Assembly (NCBI RefSeq): GCF_014212055.1
Contig: NZ_JACJVO010000024.1
Location: forward strand, 124,001 to 188,000
Direction: 5' to 3'
Length of the DNA: 64,000 bases
DNA from: Cohnella zeiphila
Lineage (GTDB): Bacteria > Bacillota > Bacilli > Paenibacillales > Paenibacillaceae
Shown: piece by piece, positions 35,835 through 44,563 of the stretch
Position numbering within the stretch: position 1 is the first letter of the stretch
How the letters are laid out: each line of letters begins with the position of its first letter
Program-made: the position numbers and the translations under genes
The notes under the pieces: model-generated
What the model was told of the DNA's origin: nothing
The model's database searches: none
The model's input: the letters and a program-made list of their open reading frames with translations, nothing else

Positions 35835-36643
35835 TCATATAGTTTGCACTTCATATTCATTAAAGGAGTTAATTATACCGGGGCGAATCGGCTTTTCTGA
35901 ATCATTAAGAACAGCGAAATGCTTTGAGTAGGGTCTTCGATTTTCCTTCGTTTCTCTTGAAGTCATGAACATGTCGTTTACAGTTATCATGGAGTGCGAT
36001 GCGAAACATCGTTAGCAGCACATTCCGAAGCCTGGCACCGTGCGCTAACGATGCAAATCATCGCATCGGGAGCCCCTTCGGCAGACTTCGGCGGCGAGCC
36101 TGTGCGCTTGCGATGCGAAACATCGTTAGAAGCATATTCCGAAGCCTGGCACCGTGCGCTAACGATGCAAATCATTGCATCGTGAGCCCATTCGGCAGAC
36201 TTCGGCGGCGAGCCTGTGCGCTTGCGATGCGAAACATCGTTAGCAGCACATTCCGAAGCCTGGCACCGTGCGCTAACGATGCAAATCATCGCATCGGGAG
36301 CCCCTTCGGCAGACTTCGGCGGCGAGCCTGTGCGCTTGCGATGCGAAACATCGTTAGCAGCACATTCCGAAGCCTGGCACCGTGCGCTAACGATGCAAAT
36401 CATCGCATCGTCATAACCCTCCCTGTAATATGAATATGCGTACGGGAAACTTCAGTGCCGTCTGGATTAGGTATCCATACGTAGAAGATTGACTGACTTT
36501 TTATAACGGGTTTGATAACGCCTCAACACATCGGATAAGTCCCTGCGTTCGACTGGTTCCCTGAGGGACGGGGATTTCGAACTTAAGGCGAAATAAAGCT
36601 TTGCGTTATCGCCTTGAATAGCACCTGCTTGTCTATTTTTCAT
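35835..36643 (-). pseudogene. Broken small gene interrupted by the 114-bp repeat array
   Basis: The 3' piece (about 35835-35990) encodes 51 codons including MITVNDMFMTSRETKENRR and ending NSFNEYEVQTI, a stop, then WSKRSEHINQLMG in frame. The 5' piece (36411 to about 36530) encodes FYVWIPNPDGTEVSRTHIHI then TGRVM. Removing the array plus one TCAT copy joins the pieces in the same frame at a shared Met codon (RVM-ITVND). Further upstream the frame is closed by a TGA, and another frame (36467-36643) reads MKNRQAGAIQGDNAKLYFAL, so an older frameshift is likely. I recognise no family. Boundaries are approximate. Confidence 0.5.
35991..36410. repeat. 114-bp tandem hairpin array, locus 1 (3.7 units)
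   Basis: Unit starts (GCGATGCGAAACATCG) lie at 35996, 36110, 36224 and 36338, exactly 114 bp apart. Each has a 73-bp core that folds as a hairpin: outer stem GCGATG/CATCGC, a 6x6 internal loop, a 9-bp inner stem ATCGTTAGC/GCTAACGAT and a roughly 27-nt apical loop containing TTCCGAAG. A 41-bp linker with CTTCGG motifs separates cores. The array is flanked by TCAT on both sides (35987-35990 and 36411-36414). Because 114 is a multiple of 3, frames run open across it; these are not genes. Confidence 0.95.
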
Positions 36644-36650
36644 CAGCTAA

Positions 36651-39011
36651 CTAATTCATAAGCCCGATATCGTCCAGCATCGCTTGTCCCTGATGTCCGG
36701 AGAACGCGAAGCCGATCTCCTTGAGCCGATTCGGGTCCAGGGAAGGATTGGCCTGTAGGAATTCGCTCAAGGGAATCTCATACGTCTGCAAGGCGGACTC
36801 GACCGAATGGCTGTACTTGCCGTCCGCCATCGTGTTCTCCAGCCAGCCCAGCCAAGTGAACGTCGTGCGGGGCGACGGCTGGACGGACATGACGCGGCTG
36901 AGCGGCACGCTCGCCGTCTCGCCCCCATCGTCCTTCAGCGTGACGGTGAGTTGGGGAAGAGGCGGCGTCTTTCCCTTGCCCGGCTGTCCGTCCCAAGCCA
37001 GGTCGGACATGGAAAAGACCACGAAAGACGCAGGCGCCGAAGCCGTCTTGCTCGTTGATACGGCCAAGCCTGCCGAATCCGCGCCGACGGCGTCGTCGGT
37101 GCCGGTTGCATTCGCCGCGTCGCCTGCTTCGGAGGAATCCGGCATCGCGAACGTGCCGTCGGCGACCAGCGAATACGAGCCGCCGTCGGGCGACCAGCGG
37201 AGCACGACGCCGTGATTCGCCGTCTCGTCGCCGTTCCGGTCGTGCGCGTCTTCCACCGCCGCCGTGATCGAACCGTCCGTCCGCGAGGCGGCGGAGACGA
37301 TCTGCTGCCGGCCTCCGCCGTCCTCGTAGCGGGCCAGCGCCTGGAACGAGCCGTTCTCGTACCGGCTCACGTATTCGGTGTCCGGCAGAAAGGAAGCCCC
37401 CGCCCGCGCGTCCCGGAACAAAGCCGTGTAATCTCCCCCTCGTCCCAGCGCCGTATCCAGAAACGCCGACACGTAAGCTTTGGCGATCTGTCTCTGGTCG
37501 TCTCCGGACAGCTCCGGATCGCGGAGGAACAGGCTCGCCGGGAGCGAATCGTCCTTCGCTCCCCAAGACGTGTTGAACTGGCCGTGGTTCGCCCCCCCGA
37601 TCCGCAGCGCCGCCTTGAAGCCGGACGCCGCGGAAGAGAAGTCGGCTCTCCCGTATTGCCGCTCGCCGTAGAACGAGCTGATGTCGCCGTCGGCCGCGCC
37701 CTGCAGCACAAGGTACGAAACGTCGTGCAGCCGGGCGAACTTGCCGTCCACCATCGTATCGGTCGGGGCCAGCGCCGCTACGGCCCGCACTTGATATCCG
37801 GAAGAATCGGGCAGGCTGCGGTCGCCCGCGAACCACTCGTCGGCATCCGCCGCCATGGCGACCGCCTGACCGCCGCGCGAATGGCCGAGCAGAGCGACCG
37901 ACCGGAAGTCGATCTTGCCGTAGAACGGCGTGGACGGATCGGCGGCGAACCGTTCCAGCTGGCCGATATGCTGGAGCAGCATCCAGGCCCGCGGCTTCAT
38001 ATCCTCCTTCGGAATTCCAGACCATACGGAGTAGTTCAGGAAGTTCTCGTCGACGGAGATCGCGATGTAGCCGCGGCTCGCGAGCAGTTCGCCGAGGTAG
38101 GCGTAGCCCGCGTCCGAGAAGTCCTCCATCAGATGGTTGCCGTGTACCATCAGCACGACGGGGAACGGCCCGTCTCCTTCCGGCATCCATACTCTTCCGT
38201 TCAGCGGCAGGTTCTTCTGGTCGAAGCCCCAGAACAGGGTTCTGAGCGTCGACCAATTCCGAATGTACGCAGAGGCGTCGACGGACGAGGATACGAGCGT
38301 CGCATCCGCTCCGAATTCGGAGCGGTGCCGGTCTTTGCCGCTGCCGTAAGTGAAAGACCGGACCGCGTAGCTTCCCTCGGCCGAAGGGTCGGCGGCGCTC
38401 AGCGGCTCCACGGCCTCGATCGCGGCGTAGGAGTCGTCCGCGTCGAAGGACGCCGGGAGCGCCGCGCTTCCGCCCGAAGGCCATACATCCGCGGCGACCG
38501 GCACGCCGATCCCGAGCGCGAGGACAAGCAGGGCGGCTGTCTTCTCGCGCGGGCCGAACCGGCGGCTCGCGGCGATGCCGGTCAGCCAGCCTGCGACGGC
38601 TCCGGCCAGCAAGTAAAGCACGGCAGCGACGACGGAGAAAAGCAAGCCCAAATCGGCATAATCGAGAATGGAGATCAGAATCGCAGCCGAGTAGAGGGTC
38701 CCGGCGATCGTCAGCGGGGGCAACGGCCAGCCGACGAGCCGGTGCAGCCAGGCGACGGCCCAGCCCGCCAGCGCCAACCCGGCCGCATAAAGCAGCACGG
38801 CCGCCGCGATATCGACGCCGGCGCCCAGTCCGGTCGGCGCGCCGAGCACGCCGACGGCGGCTCCGGCCGCCCCGGCGACCGAGACCCCGCCGAAGACGGC
38901 CCGCCACAGGCCCCTGTCCAGCCGGTACGGGCGCTTGAGCTCCCATCTCGGCCAGGGCCGCCTTTTCACGGACGGTTGCGCATAATCTATCGCTATCGTC
39001 TCGTTGTTCAT
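36651..39011 (-). CDS. Membrane-attached alpha/beta hydrolase
   Basis: A 786-aa protein. Six helices occupy residues about 35-190, followed by an extracytoplasmic alpha/beta hydrolase: LMVHGNHLMEDFSD (oxyanion region, near 300), the nucleophile elbow LLGHSRGGQAVA (Ser near 390), APTDTMVDGK and the late GGANHGQFN with the catalytic His (near 490). The C-terminal 230 residues look like a carbohydrate-binding or jelly-roll module. Esterase or acyltransferase activity at the cell surface is inferred; the substrate is unknown. The ATG at 39011 has GAGGA 6 nt upstream. An 11-bp-spaced direct repeat CTTAAATC (39069-39087) in the promoter region suggests control by an OmpR-type response regulator. 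Confidence 0.85.
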   Translation of the reverse strand: MNNETIAIDYAQPSVKRRPWPRWELKRPYRLDRGLWRAVFGGVSVAGAAGAAVGVLGAPTGLGAGVDIAAAVLLYAAGLALAGWAVAWLHRLVGWPLPPLTIAGTLYSAAILISILDYADLGLLFSVVAAVLYLLAGAVAGWLTGIAASRRFGPREKTAALLVLALGIGVPVAADVWPSGGSAALPASFDADDSYAAIEAVEPLSAADPSAEGSYAVRSFTYGSGKDRHRSEFGADATLVSSSVDASAYIRNWSTLRTLFWGFDQKNLPLNGRVWMPEGDGPFPVVLMVHGNHLMEDFSDAGYAYLGELLASRGYIAISVDENFLNYSVWSGIPKEDMKPRAWMLLQHIGQLERFAADPSTPFYGKIDFRSVALLGHSRGGQAVAMAADADEWFAGDRSLPDSSGYQVRAVAALAPTDTMVDGKFARLHDVSYLVLQGAADGDISSFYGERQYGRADFSSAASGFKAALRIGGANHGQFNTSWGAKDDSLPASLFLRDPELSGDDQRQIAKAYVSAFLDTALGRGGDYTALFRDARAGASFLPDTEYVSRYENGSFQALARYEDGGGRQQIVSAASRTDGSITAAVEDAHDRNGDETANHGVVLRWSPDGGSYSLVADGTFAMPDSSEAGDAANATGTDDAVGADSAGLAVSTSKTASAPASFVVFSMSDLAWDGQPGKGKTPPLPQLTVTLKDDGGETASVPLSRVMSVQPSPRTTFTWLGWLENTMADGKYSHSVESALQTYEIPLSEFLQANPSLDPNRLKEIGFAFSGHQGQAMLDDIGLMN

Positions 39012-39068
39012 ACGAATTCCTCGTTTGATAGGACTTGATGTTCCATGCAAAAAATATACGCAACGCAG

Positions 39069-39087
39069 CTTAAATCAAACTTAAATC
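39069..39087 (-). promoter_or_regulatory. Direct repeat upstream of the membrane hydrolase
   Basis: CTTAAATC at 39069-39076 and again at 39080-39087, an 11-bp (one helical turn) period, read as GATTTAAG twice on the minus strand. This is the form of PhoP/WalR-type boxes, though the exact sequence does not match either consensus. Confidence 0.45.
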
Positions 39088-39234
39088 GTTCGAGAAAACA
39101 CAGATTCGGAAACCTGGTAAAAAAATCACGCAAAGCCGAAACCATTCTCGCATCGGAGGATCCTTGATCCGCTAAGCGGCATGCCGCAAAAGAGAGGAAG
39201 CGGCAATCGTTCGCAAGGCGCAAGCTCCGGATGC

Positions 39235-40047
39235 CTATCGCCCGCCGCGAACCCGGAATTGTTCCGGCGTCATGCCGGACGCCTTGAAGAAAGCCCGGTA
39301 GAACTGGCTGGGGCTGGAGAAGCCGGTCTCGAGGCCGATGTCGGTGACGGTGCTGTCCGTCTCCGCCAGGCGCCGTTTGGCGTCCTCGATTCTCGTGCGC
39401 AGAACGTATTGGTAGGGAGACAGGCCCGTGAACGCCTTGAAGGAACGGATAAAATGGAACCGGCTCTGCAGCGCGATCGCCGCCAGCTCGTCGATCCGCA
39501 GCGGCTCGGCGAAATGCTCCCGAATGTGGGCGAGCACCCGGGCCAGGTGACGCTCTTGGCCTTCCGCGCCGGACCAGATCGGCGCCTCGTTCCCCCCGTT
39601 CATATGGCTGCCCCGCAGCTCGCGGTGCAGAAAGCGAAGAATGCGCGTCTCCAGTTCGTCCACGGCGAGCGTATCGAGGCGATCGCGCGAGAACATCTCC
39701 CCGGACCAGGAGCGGAAATGGTCCAGCGCTTGCCGCGGATCGACCGACTGGCGGAACGACAGCTCGACCGGCGCTCCGGCGCCGATCCGGTTCAAGCTTC
39801 CCCGGTCCACCTGTACGATCAGAATTCCCGAGCCTTCCTCGATCGTGAACGAATGCCGGTCCTGCGGATATTGGACGAGCGCCTCGCCCGCCGTCAAATC
39901 GTAGGTGACGTTCTCATGGGTAAAAGCGCAGGCTCCGTATAGAGGAATCGACACCTGAAATTGGTCTTCGTGCAAATGAGGCGTGTTCTCGAACTTCTCG
40001 TCGATTCTCCACACCTGCATTCGCGGCGTCGCTATGGTCATTTGCAT
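39235..40047 (-). CDS. AraC-family transcriptional regulator
   Basis: A 270-aa regulator with an N-terminal cupin-type sensor (about 10-120; HLHEDQFQVSIPLYG, QYPQDRHSF) and a C-terminal double helix-turn-helix (about 170-268; LAAIALQSRFHFIRSFKAFTGLSPYQYVL then IGLETGFSSPSQFYRAFFKASGMTPEQFR), complete with the AraC signature. GGAGG lies 12 nt before the ATG. It is transcribed divergently from the Fsr-like MFS gene across 115 bp, the usual sign that it controls that exporter and itself. The inducing ligand is unknown. Confidence 0.92.
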   Translation of the reverse strand: MQMTIATPRMQVWRIDEKFENTPHLHEDQFQVSIPLYGACAFTHENVTYDLTAGEALVQYPQDRHSFTIEEGSGILIVQVDRGSLNRIGAGAPVELSFRQSVDPRQALDHFRSWSGEMFSRDRLDTLAVDELETRILRFLHRELRGSHMNGGNEAPIWSGAEGQERHLARVLAHIREHFAEPLRIDELAAIALQSRFHFIRSFKAFTGLSPYQYVLRTRIEDAKRRLAETDSTVTDIGLETGFSSPSQFYRAFFKASGMTPEQFRVRGGR

Positions 40048-40162
40048 TCGGCATCACCGCCTCCATTATAGCAAATGTTGCGCCCCGGCCAGGCAATAAT
40101 CTCGGCGACGGCTCTTTTCTTCCCCTTTAAGATAAGGGAATCAAAGAGAAGGAGAGATTCCC

Positions 40163-41413
40163 ATGCCGATCGTAACCGCCGCGGACCCCGCCGGCGCCGC
40201 GAGCCGCACCGCCTTCCGGATGCTGCTCGGCGTCAGCGCGGCCCATCTGCTGAACGACGCCATGCAGTCCGTCGTTCCGTCCGTCTTCCCGCTGTTCCGG
40301 GAGTCGATGCATCTCAGCTTCGCCGAAGTGGGGTGGGTTGCTTTTACGCTGAACATCACCGCCTCCGTGCTTCAGCCGCTCATCGGGGCTTATACCGACC
40401 GCCGGCCGATGCCGGCCTTGCTTCCCTTAGGCATGGCGTTCACGCTGCTCGGCATGGTCGGCTTGGCCTTCGCGCCGAGCCTCTGGTTGCTGCTGGCCGC
40501 CTCCGCGCTCATCGGCATCGGCTCGTCCGTCCTGCATCCCGAATCGTCCCGGGTCGCCCATCTGGCGGCGGGGCGAAGCCGCGGCTTCGCCCAATCCGTG
40601 TTCCAGGTCGGCGGCAATGCCGGGCAGGCGATCGCCCCGCTGCTCGTCGCCTTCGTCGTGACGCCGCTCGGCCAGCGCGGCTTTCTGTGGTTCATCCTGC
40701 TGGCCGTCGCCGGCATCTTCATCCAGTCCGGCATCGCCCGCTGGTACGGTCGCCAGTCCGGTCCCGCGAGCCGAGGCGGCTCCCGGCACGCGGCCGCGGC
40801 CGGAGCCGTCCCTCGGACCAAGCTGTTCGTCGGCAGCGTGCTCGCGATCCTGATTCTGATGCTGTTCTCCAAGTTCGTCTATCTGGCCGGCATGACCGGG
40901 TATTACTCGTTCTACTTTATGGATCGCTATGAGCTGCCGCTCGGCCGCGCCCAGATCTGCCTGTTCGCGCTGCAGTTCGCCGGCATGGTCGGCACGTTCG
41001 TCGGCGGCCCGCTGGCCGACCGGTTCGGCCGCAAGAACGTCATCTGGTTCTCGATCTTCGGAACCGCGCCGTTCTCGCTGCTTCTGCCTCATGCCGGTCC
41101 GATCGGCGCCGTGCTGCTCTGCCTGGCCATCGGCTTCATCCTGATGTCCGGCTTCTCGGTCATTATCGTTTACGCCCAGGAACTGCTCCCCGGCCACGTC
41201 GGAACGGTCGCCGGCCTGTTCTTCGGACTGGCGTTCGGACTCGGCGGGCTCGGCTCGGTCGTGCTGGGCAAGCTGGCCGACTCCGTCGGGGTCTCTTCCA
41301 TGATCCACGTATGCGCGTTTCTGCCGCTGCTCGGCGCGCTGGCGCTGTTCCTGCCGCGGGATTCCGCCCTGATGGGCGTACCCGATACAAAAAAATTTTC
41401 CAATCCCGCCTGA
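40163..41413 (+). CDS. MFS efflux transporter, fosmidomycin-resistance (Fsr) type
   Basis: A 416-aa, 12-helix major facilitator. SAAHLLNDAMQSVVPSVFPL in helix 1, GSSVLHPESSRVAH in helix 4 and VFQVGGNAGQAIAPLL in helix 5 are hallmarks of the Fsr subgroup, with the family loop motif LADRFGRKNV (near 290). Members export fosmidomycin and related compounds; the natural substrate is unknown. AAGGAG precedes the ATG. Divergence from the AraC-family gene suggests induced expression. It ends 90 bp before the MHYT kinase, with no clear terminator between. Confidence 0.93.
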   Translation: MPIVTAADPAGAASRTAFRMLLGVSAAHLLNDAMQSVVPSVFPLFRESMHLSFAEVGWVAFTLNITASVLQPLIGAYTDRRPMPALLPLGMAFTLLGMVGLAFAPSLWLLLAASALIGIGSSVLHPESSRVAHLAAGRSRGFAQSVFQVGGNAGQAIAPLLVAFVVTPLGQRGFLWFILLAVAGIFIQSGIARWYGRQSGPASRGGSRHAAAAGAVPRTKLFVGSVLAILILMLFSKFVYLAGMTGYYSFYFMDRYELPLGRAQICLFALQFAGMVGTFVGGPLADRFGRKNVIWFSIFGTAPFSLLLPHAGPIGAVLLCLAIGFILMSGFSVIIVYAQELLPGHVGTVAGLFFGLAFGLGGLGSVVLGKLADSVGVSSMIHVCAFLPLLGALALFLPRDSALMGVPDTKKFSNPA

Positions 41414-41504
41414 AGAGCAGGTATAATCAGAGCAGGCCGTCTCCGCAAAATCCGACAATTTCGTGAACGGAACGGAACTCTGTGACAGCGAGGACGGGAC
41501 CGGC

Positions 41505-43094
41505 ATGCAGCATCACATTCATGGCTCTTACGACATGATGTTGGTTGTTTTCTCCTACGTCGTCGCCGTCGTCGTCTCCTACACCGTGCTCGATCTCGCG
41601 GGCATCGTCCGGGCGGCGAACGGCGGGCGGCGATGGGGATGGATCGCGTTCGGCGGCAGCGTCATGGGGCTGGGCATCTGGTCGATGCATTTTATCGGCA
41701 TGCTCGCGTTCTCGCTTCCGATCCCGGTCGCCTACGATCTGCGCCTTGTGGCGCTGTCCGTGCTTCCCGCCATCTTCGGCTCCTTAGCCGCTCTCGGCTT
41801 CGTCGGCCGCCCGAAGCTGACGACCCGCGGGCTGTTCGGCGCGGGAACGGTGCTTGCCTGCGGCATTTCCGCGATGCACTATATCGGCATGTCCGCCGTG
41901 CAGATCGACATCGCCTACCGCCCGTCCTTCTTCGCGCTTTCCATTCTGATCGCTTTCGGAGCATCATTGGCCGCGCTTTGGCTTTCTTTATATTTTCAGA
42001 ACGGCGGAAGCCGCCCGTTCCGCGAAGTCTCCCAGAAGATCGCCAGCGGGCTGATCATGGGAGCCGCGGTCGTGGGCATGCACTATACCGGAATGGCAGC
42101 CGCCCGATTCCACGCCGGGGACAAGGCGCACGCCGCTTCCGGCATGATTCTCGCGCAGCATTGGCTCGCCTACTTCATCGCCGCGGGCACGCTGCTCTCG
42201 CTCGGGCTGTCGCTGCTCGGCATCTATATCTCCAAGCGGCTCTCGTACAAAGATTCCGAGATTCGCGAGACTCGCGAGGAGGTCGTTCGCAAGAACCGGG
42301 AGCTTCAGGAGCTTAACGACCGGCTGGAAGAGCTGGTTCGGGAGCGAACCGAACAGCTTCTGCTCGCGCGCGACGAAGCGATCCGGGCCAACCGGATCAA
42401 GAGCCAATTTCTCGCCAACATGAGTCACGAGCTGCGGACGCCGCTTAATGCCATCATCGGCTACAGCGAGATGCTCATCGAAGAAGCGGAGGATTCCGGG
42501 CTGGAGCAGTTCTCCCGGGATTTGGAGAAGATCGGCCAGTCGGGCAAGCATCTTCTGGCGCTGATCAGCGATATTCTCGACATTTCCAAGATCGAAGCGG
42601 GCAAAACGGAGTTTTATTACGAGGAATGCGATCTGAGCGCTCTCGTCCGGAACTTGCTTCCGACCGTGACGCCGATGATCGAAGGCGCCGGCAACCGGTT
42701 CGCCTCCCGCTGCGAGCCGGGCACTCTCACGACCGATGTCGTCAAGCTGCGTCAAATTCTCATCAATCTGCTGAGCAACGCCGCCAAATTCACGAAGAAC
42801 GGGAACATTGAGCTGGACATCGCCCCGGAAGACCGGGAGGGACGCGCCGGCTACCGCTTCCGGGTGACCGATACCGGCATCGGCATGAGCGGCGAGCAGA
42901 TGGAAAGGATTTTCCAACCGTTCACCCAAGCGGACTCGTCGACGACGCGCAAATACGGCGGCACCGGTCTCGGTCTCGCCATCAGCCGAAGCTTCTGCCT
43001 CGGCATGGGCGGCGATATCGAGGTCCGCAGCGAACCGGGGCGCGGCAGCGCCTTCACGTGCTGGCTTCCTTCCCGGCCGAATTCGCCGGCCTAA
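41505..43094 (+). CDS. MHYT-domain sensor histidine kinase
   Basis: A 529-aa sensor kinase. Seven helices (about 10-245) carry the three MHYT motifs MHFIGM (near 60), MHYIGM (near 124) and MHYTGM (near 191), proposed to bind a metal and sense O2, CO or NO. A coiled coil (about 250-295) leads to HisKA with [18 protein letters not shown] (near 305) and a complete ATPase domain ([24 protein letters not shown]). The kinase core closely resembles that of the hybrid kinase at 47370-49121. GAGGA lies about 10 nt before the ATG. No response regulator is adjacent, so the partner is elsewhere, possibly the receiver domains in that cluster. Confidence 0.93.
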   Translation: MQHHIHGSYDMMLVVFSYVVAVVVSYTVLDLAGIVRAANGGRRWGWIAFGGSVMGLGIWSMHFIGMLAFSLPIPVAYDLRLVALSVLPAIFGSLAALGFVGRPKLTTRGLFGAGTVLACGISAMHYIGMSAVQIDIAYRPSFFALSILIAFGASLAALWLSLYFQNGGSRPFREVSQKIASGLIMGAAVVGMHYTGMAAARFHAGDKAHAASGMILAQHWLAYFIAAGTLLSLGLSLLGIYISKRLSYKDSEIRETREEVVRKNRELQELNDRLEELVRERTEQLLLARDEAIRANRIKSQFLANMSHELRTPLNAIIGYSEMLIEEAEDSGLEQFSRDLEKIGQSGKHLLALISDILDISKIEAGKTEFYYEECDLSALVRNLLPTVTPMIEGAGNRFASRCEPGTLTTDVVKLRQILINLLSNAAKFTKNGNIELDIAPEDREGRAGYRFRVTDTGIGMSGEQMERIFQPFTQADSSTTRKYGGTGLGLAISRSFCLGMGGDIEVRSEPGRGSAFTCWLPSRPNSPA

Positions 43095-43113
43095 CCCTCC
43101 CGCCGCGGCAACG

Positions 43114-44379
43114 TCAGTACGGCATATCGTCGTCCCGCTCCGACCGGCGGGACCGCTGCCGCTCGTCCATCCGCCGCAGCACCTCGTCGATCTCGTCCGG
43201 GTACAGCAGCTCGACCGGCGAAAGTCCTTTCTCGAATTGGAACGTATCCCCCTCGATCAGCACGACGTACCGGCCGTTCATGCGGGCGAAATGCACGCAA
43301 TCCCCGTAATGGGCCAGCTTCCCCTTGACCGCGATCTCGTCCAGCTTGAACTTCAAATCCAGCTCCGGCTGGTATTCGGTCAATTGCGCCGTCGCTTGCG
43401 CCACGTCTTCATGCGTCCACTTCTCCTGCAGCTGCCGCTTCTCCCCGGCCGCCCATACTTCCAACTGGGACTCTTCTCTCCTGCGCTCCGGGCTCCAGCT
43501 GCCTGAAGCCTGCGATAGCGGCTCGGATCGCTGCGTCTCATATGGATCGGTCTCCAGGAGCGGTTGCGGTTGTTCCGGCAGCTCCGCCCCTTCCCCCGCT
43601 TCGGACTCGCGGGAAGCCTCGTACGCGGGGACCGGAACAGGGGCCGCTCCCGGCGCGAAGTCGCCCTGCCACTTCGAATCCATATACTGCTGCACCATTC
43701 CGAGCACCTGGTCCGTCACGATCTCCGGCTTCGACTTCTCATACGTGACGTACTTCAGAAAATCCTCGAAATACCGAGCGTGCGAAGCCTGGTGTATTTT
43801 CAGCTCGAACGGCTCGAGCATCCCTTCCTCCGGCATGTGCGGATATTGGATCGACTTGATGTTGCGGGCGCTGATCGCCATCTCGACCTTGGAGATCAGG
43901 CTCCGTTCGTCGGAGACGCGGGCGATCTTCGATTCGAAGTCGCACTTGAGCACGAACACGAACGGCTCGTCGAACAACTCGTTCAGCTTGGCCGAAGCCA
44001 CGATAAAAGCGCCGCCGCGAACCGCGCTCGTGTCCATGTAGATCCGCAGCATATCGTCGCAGGTCGCGTGGAACTGCTGCTTGTCCGCCGCTTCCCGCAG
44101 CCTTCGGAACAGATTATAGTTCGGATTGCTGTCCAGTTCGTGGCCCGGCTCCAGGATGAACCGGCCGATCTTCGTCGGCGCATTGTCCGTCTCGGAATGA
44201 ACCTCCGCCTTGCGCTTGCCGATTCGGGTAAATTCGCTGTCCAGGAACGACTTGATCTCGCTGTCCTCGTATCCGAAATGATCGAGCGTCTGATAATGCT
44301 TATACCGCTTGATCGGGTCCTGCTCTTGGCTGTCCTGATGAATGACAAAGAACGATAGGAATTGGATGGAAAATTTCAT
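43114..44379 (-). CDS. DUF3900 domain protein
   Basis: A 421-aa cytoplasmic protein of unknown function. The N-terminal 240 residues match DUF3900, recognised by KFSIQFLSFFVI, KRYKHYQTLDHFGYEDSEI, TKIGRFILEPGHEL and SIQYPHMPEEGMLEPFELKI, and are well conserved in Bacillales. A Pro/Glu-rich linker (about 240-310) and a C-terminal domain with HYGDCVHFARMNGRYVVLIEG follow. It has no membrane segment, signal peptide or catalytic motif that I recognise. The ATG at 44379 follows AGGGGAG. It converges on the MHYT kinase gene (19-bp gap). Confidence 0.85.
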   Translation of the reverse strand: MKFSIQFLSFFVIHQDSQEQDPIKRYKHYQTLDHFGYEDSEIKSFLDSEFTRIGKRKAEVHSETDNAPTKIGRFILEPGHELDSNPNYNLFRRLREAADKQQFHATCDDMLRIYMDTSAVRGGAFIVASAKLNELFDEPFVFVLKCDFESKIARVSDERSLISKVEMAISARNIKSIQYPHMPEEGMLEPFELKIHQASHARYFEDFLKYVTYEKSKPEIVTDQVLGMVQQYMDSKWQGDFAPGAAPVPVPAYEASRESEAGEGAELPEQPQPLLETDPYETQRSEPLSQASGSWSPERRREESQLEVWAAGEKRQLQEKWTHEDVAQATAQLTEYQPELDLKFKLDEIAVKGKLAHYGDCVHFARMNGRYVVLIEGDTFQFEKGLSPVELLYPDEIDEVLRRMDERQRSRRSERDDDMPY

Positions 44380-44563
44380 GGCGGCTCCCCTACGATTCAT
44401 GTTGTTCCATCATAGCACCCGTTCCGCCCGGCGTTCAATGCCCGTCCTCCGACCAGTCGGCGTGCGACCCGGGCCGCATGGCATTCCCGACCCGAGGGCG
44501 TCCTCCCCCCGATCCGTCCGTGGTAGCATGAAGCAACAAGCAACGAGTATGGAAGGGGAGATT

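Larger units (their letters stand above)
35624..36650. other. 1-kb intergenic region with a 114-bp array inside a broken reading frame
   Basis: AT-richer than its surroundings. It contains a terminator (35763-35791), a low-GC broken frame (35835-36643) and the tandem array (35991-36410) lying inside that frame. No intact gene was found. Confidence 0.8.

Noticed and set aside
35991-36410. CRISPR array
   Set aside because: Linkers are near-identical, not unique spacers, units are 114 bp, and there are no cas genes.
35987-36433. Repetitive proteins of 60-140 aa readable on both strands across the 114-bp array
   Set aside because: The period is a multiple of 3, so any stop-free unit stays open when repeated. 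No ribosome sites, and the hairpin structure explains the sequence better.
39165-39192. Overlapping palindromes (CCGCTAAGCGG, GCGGCATGCCGC) as the AraC terminator
   Set aside because: Short stems, no T run on the minus strand; evidence too thin to list as a terminator.
40060-40085. TATAAT-like box as promoter of the AraC gene
   Set aside because: It lies so close to the GGAGG that the transcript would start at or after the ribosome site; no matching -35 at a sensible distance.
44342-44563. Longer N-terminus for the PAP2 protein
   Set aside because: The added residues are not hydrophobic, overlap the DUF3900 promoter region and have no ribosome site; AAGGGGAG fixes the start at 44564.
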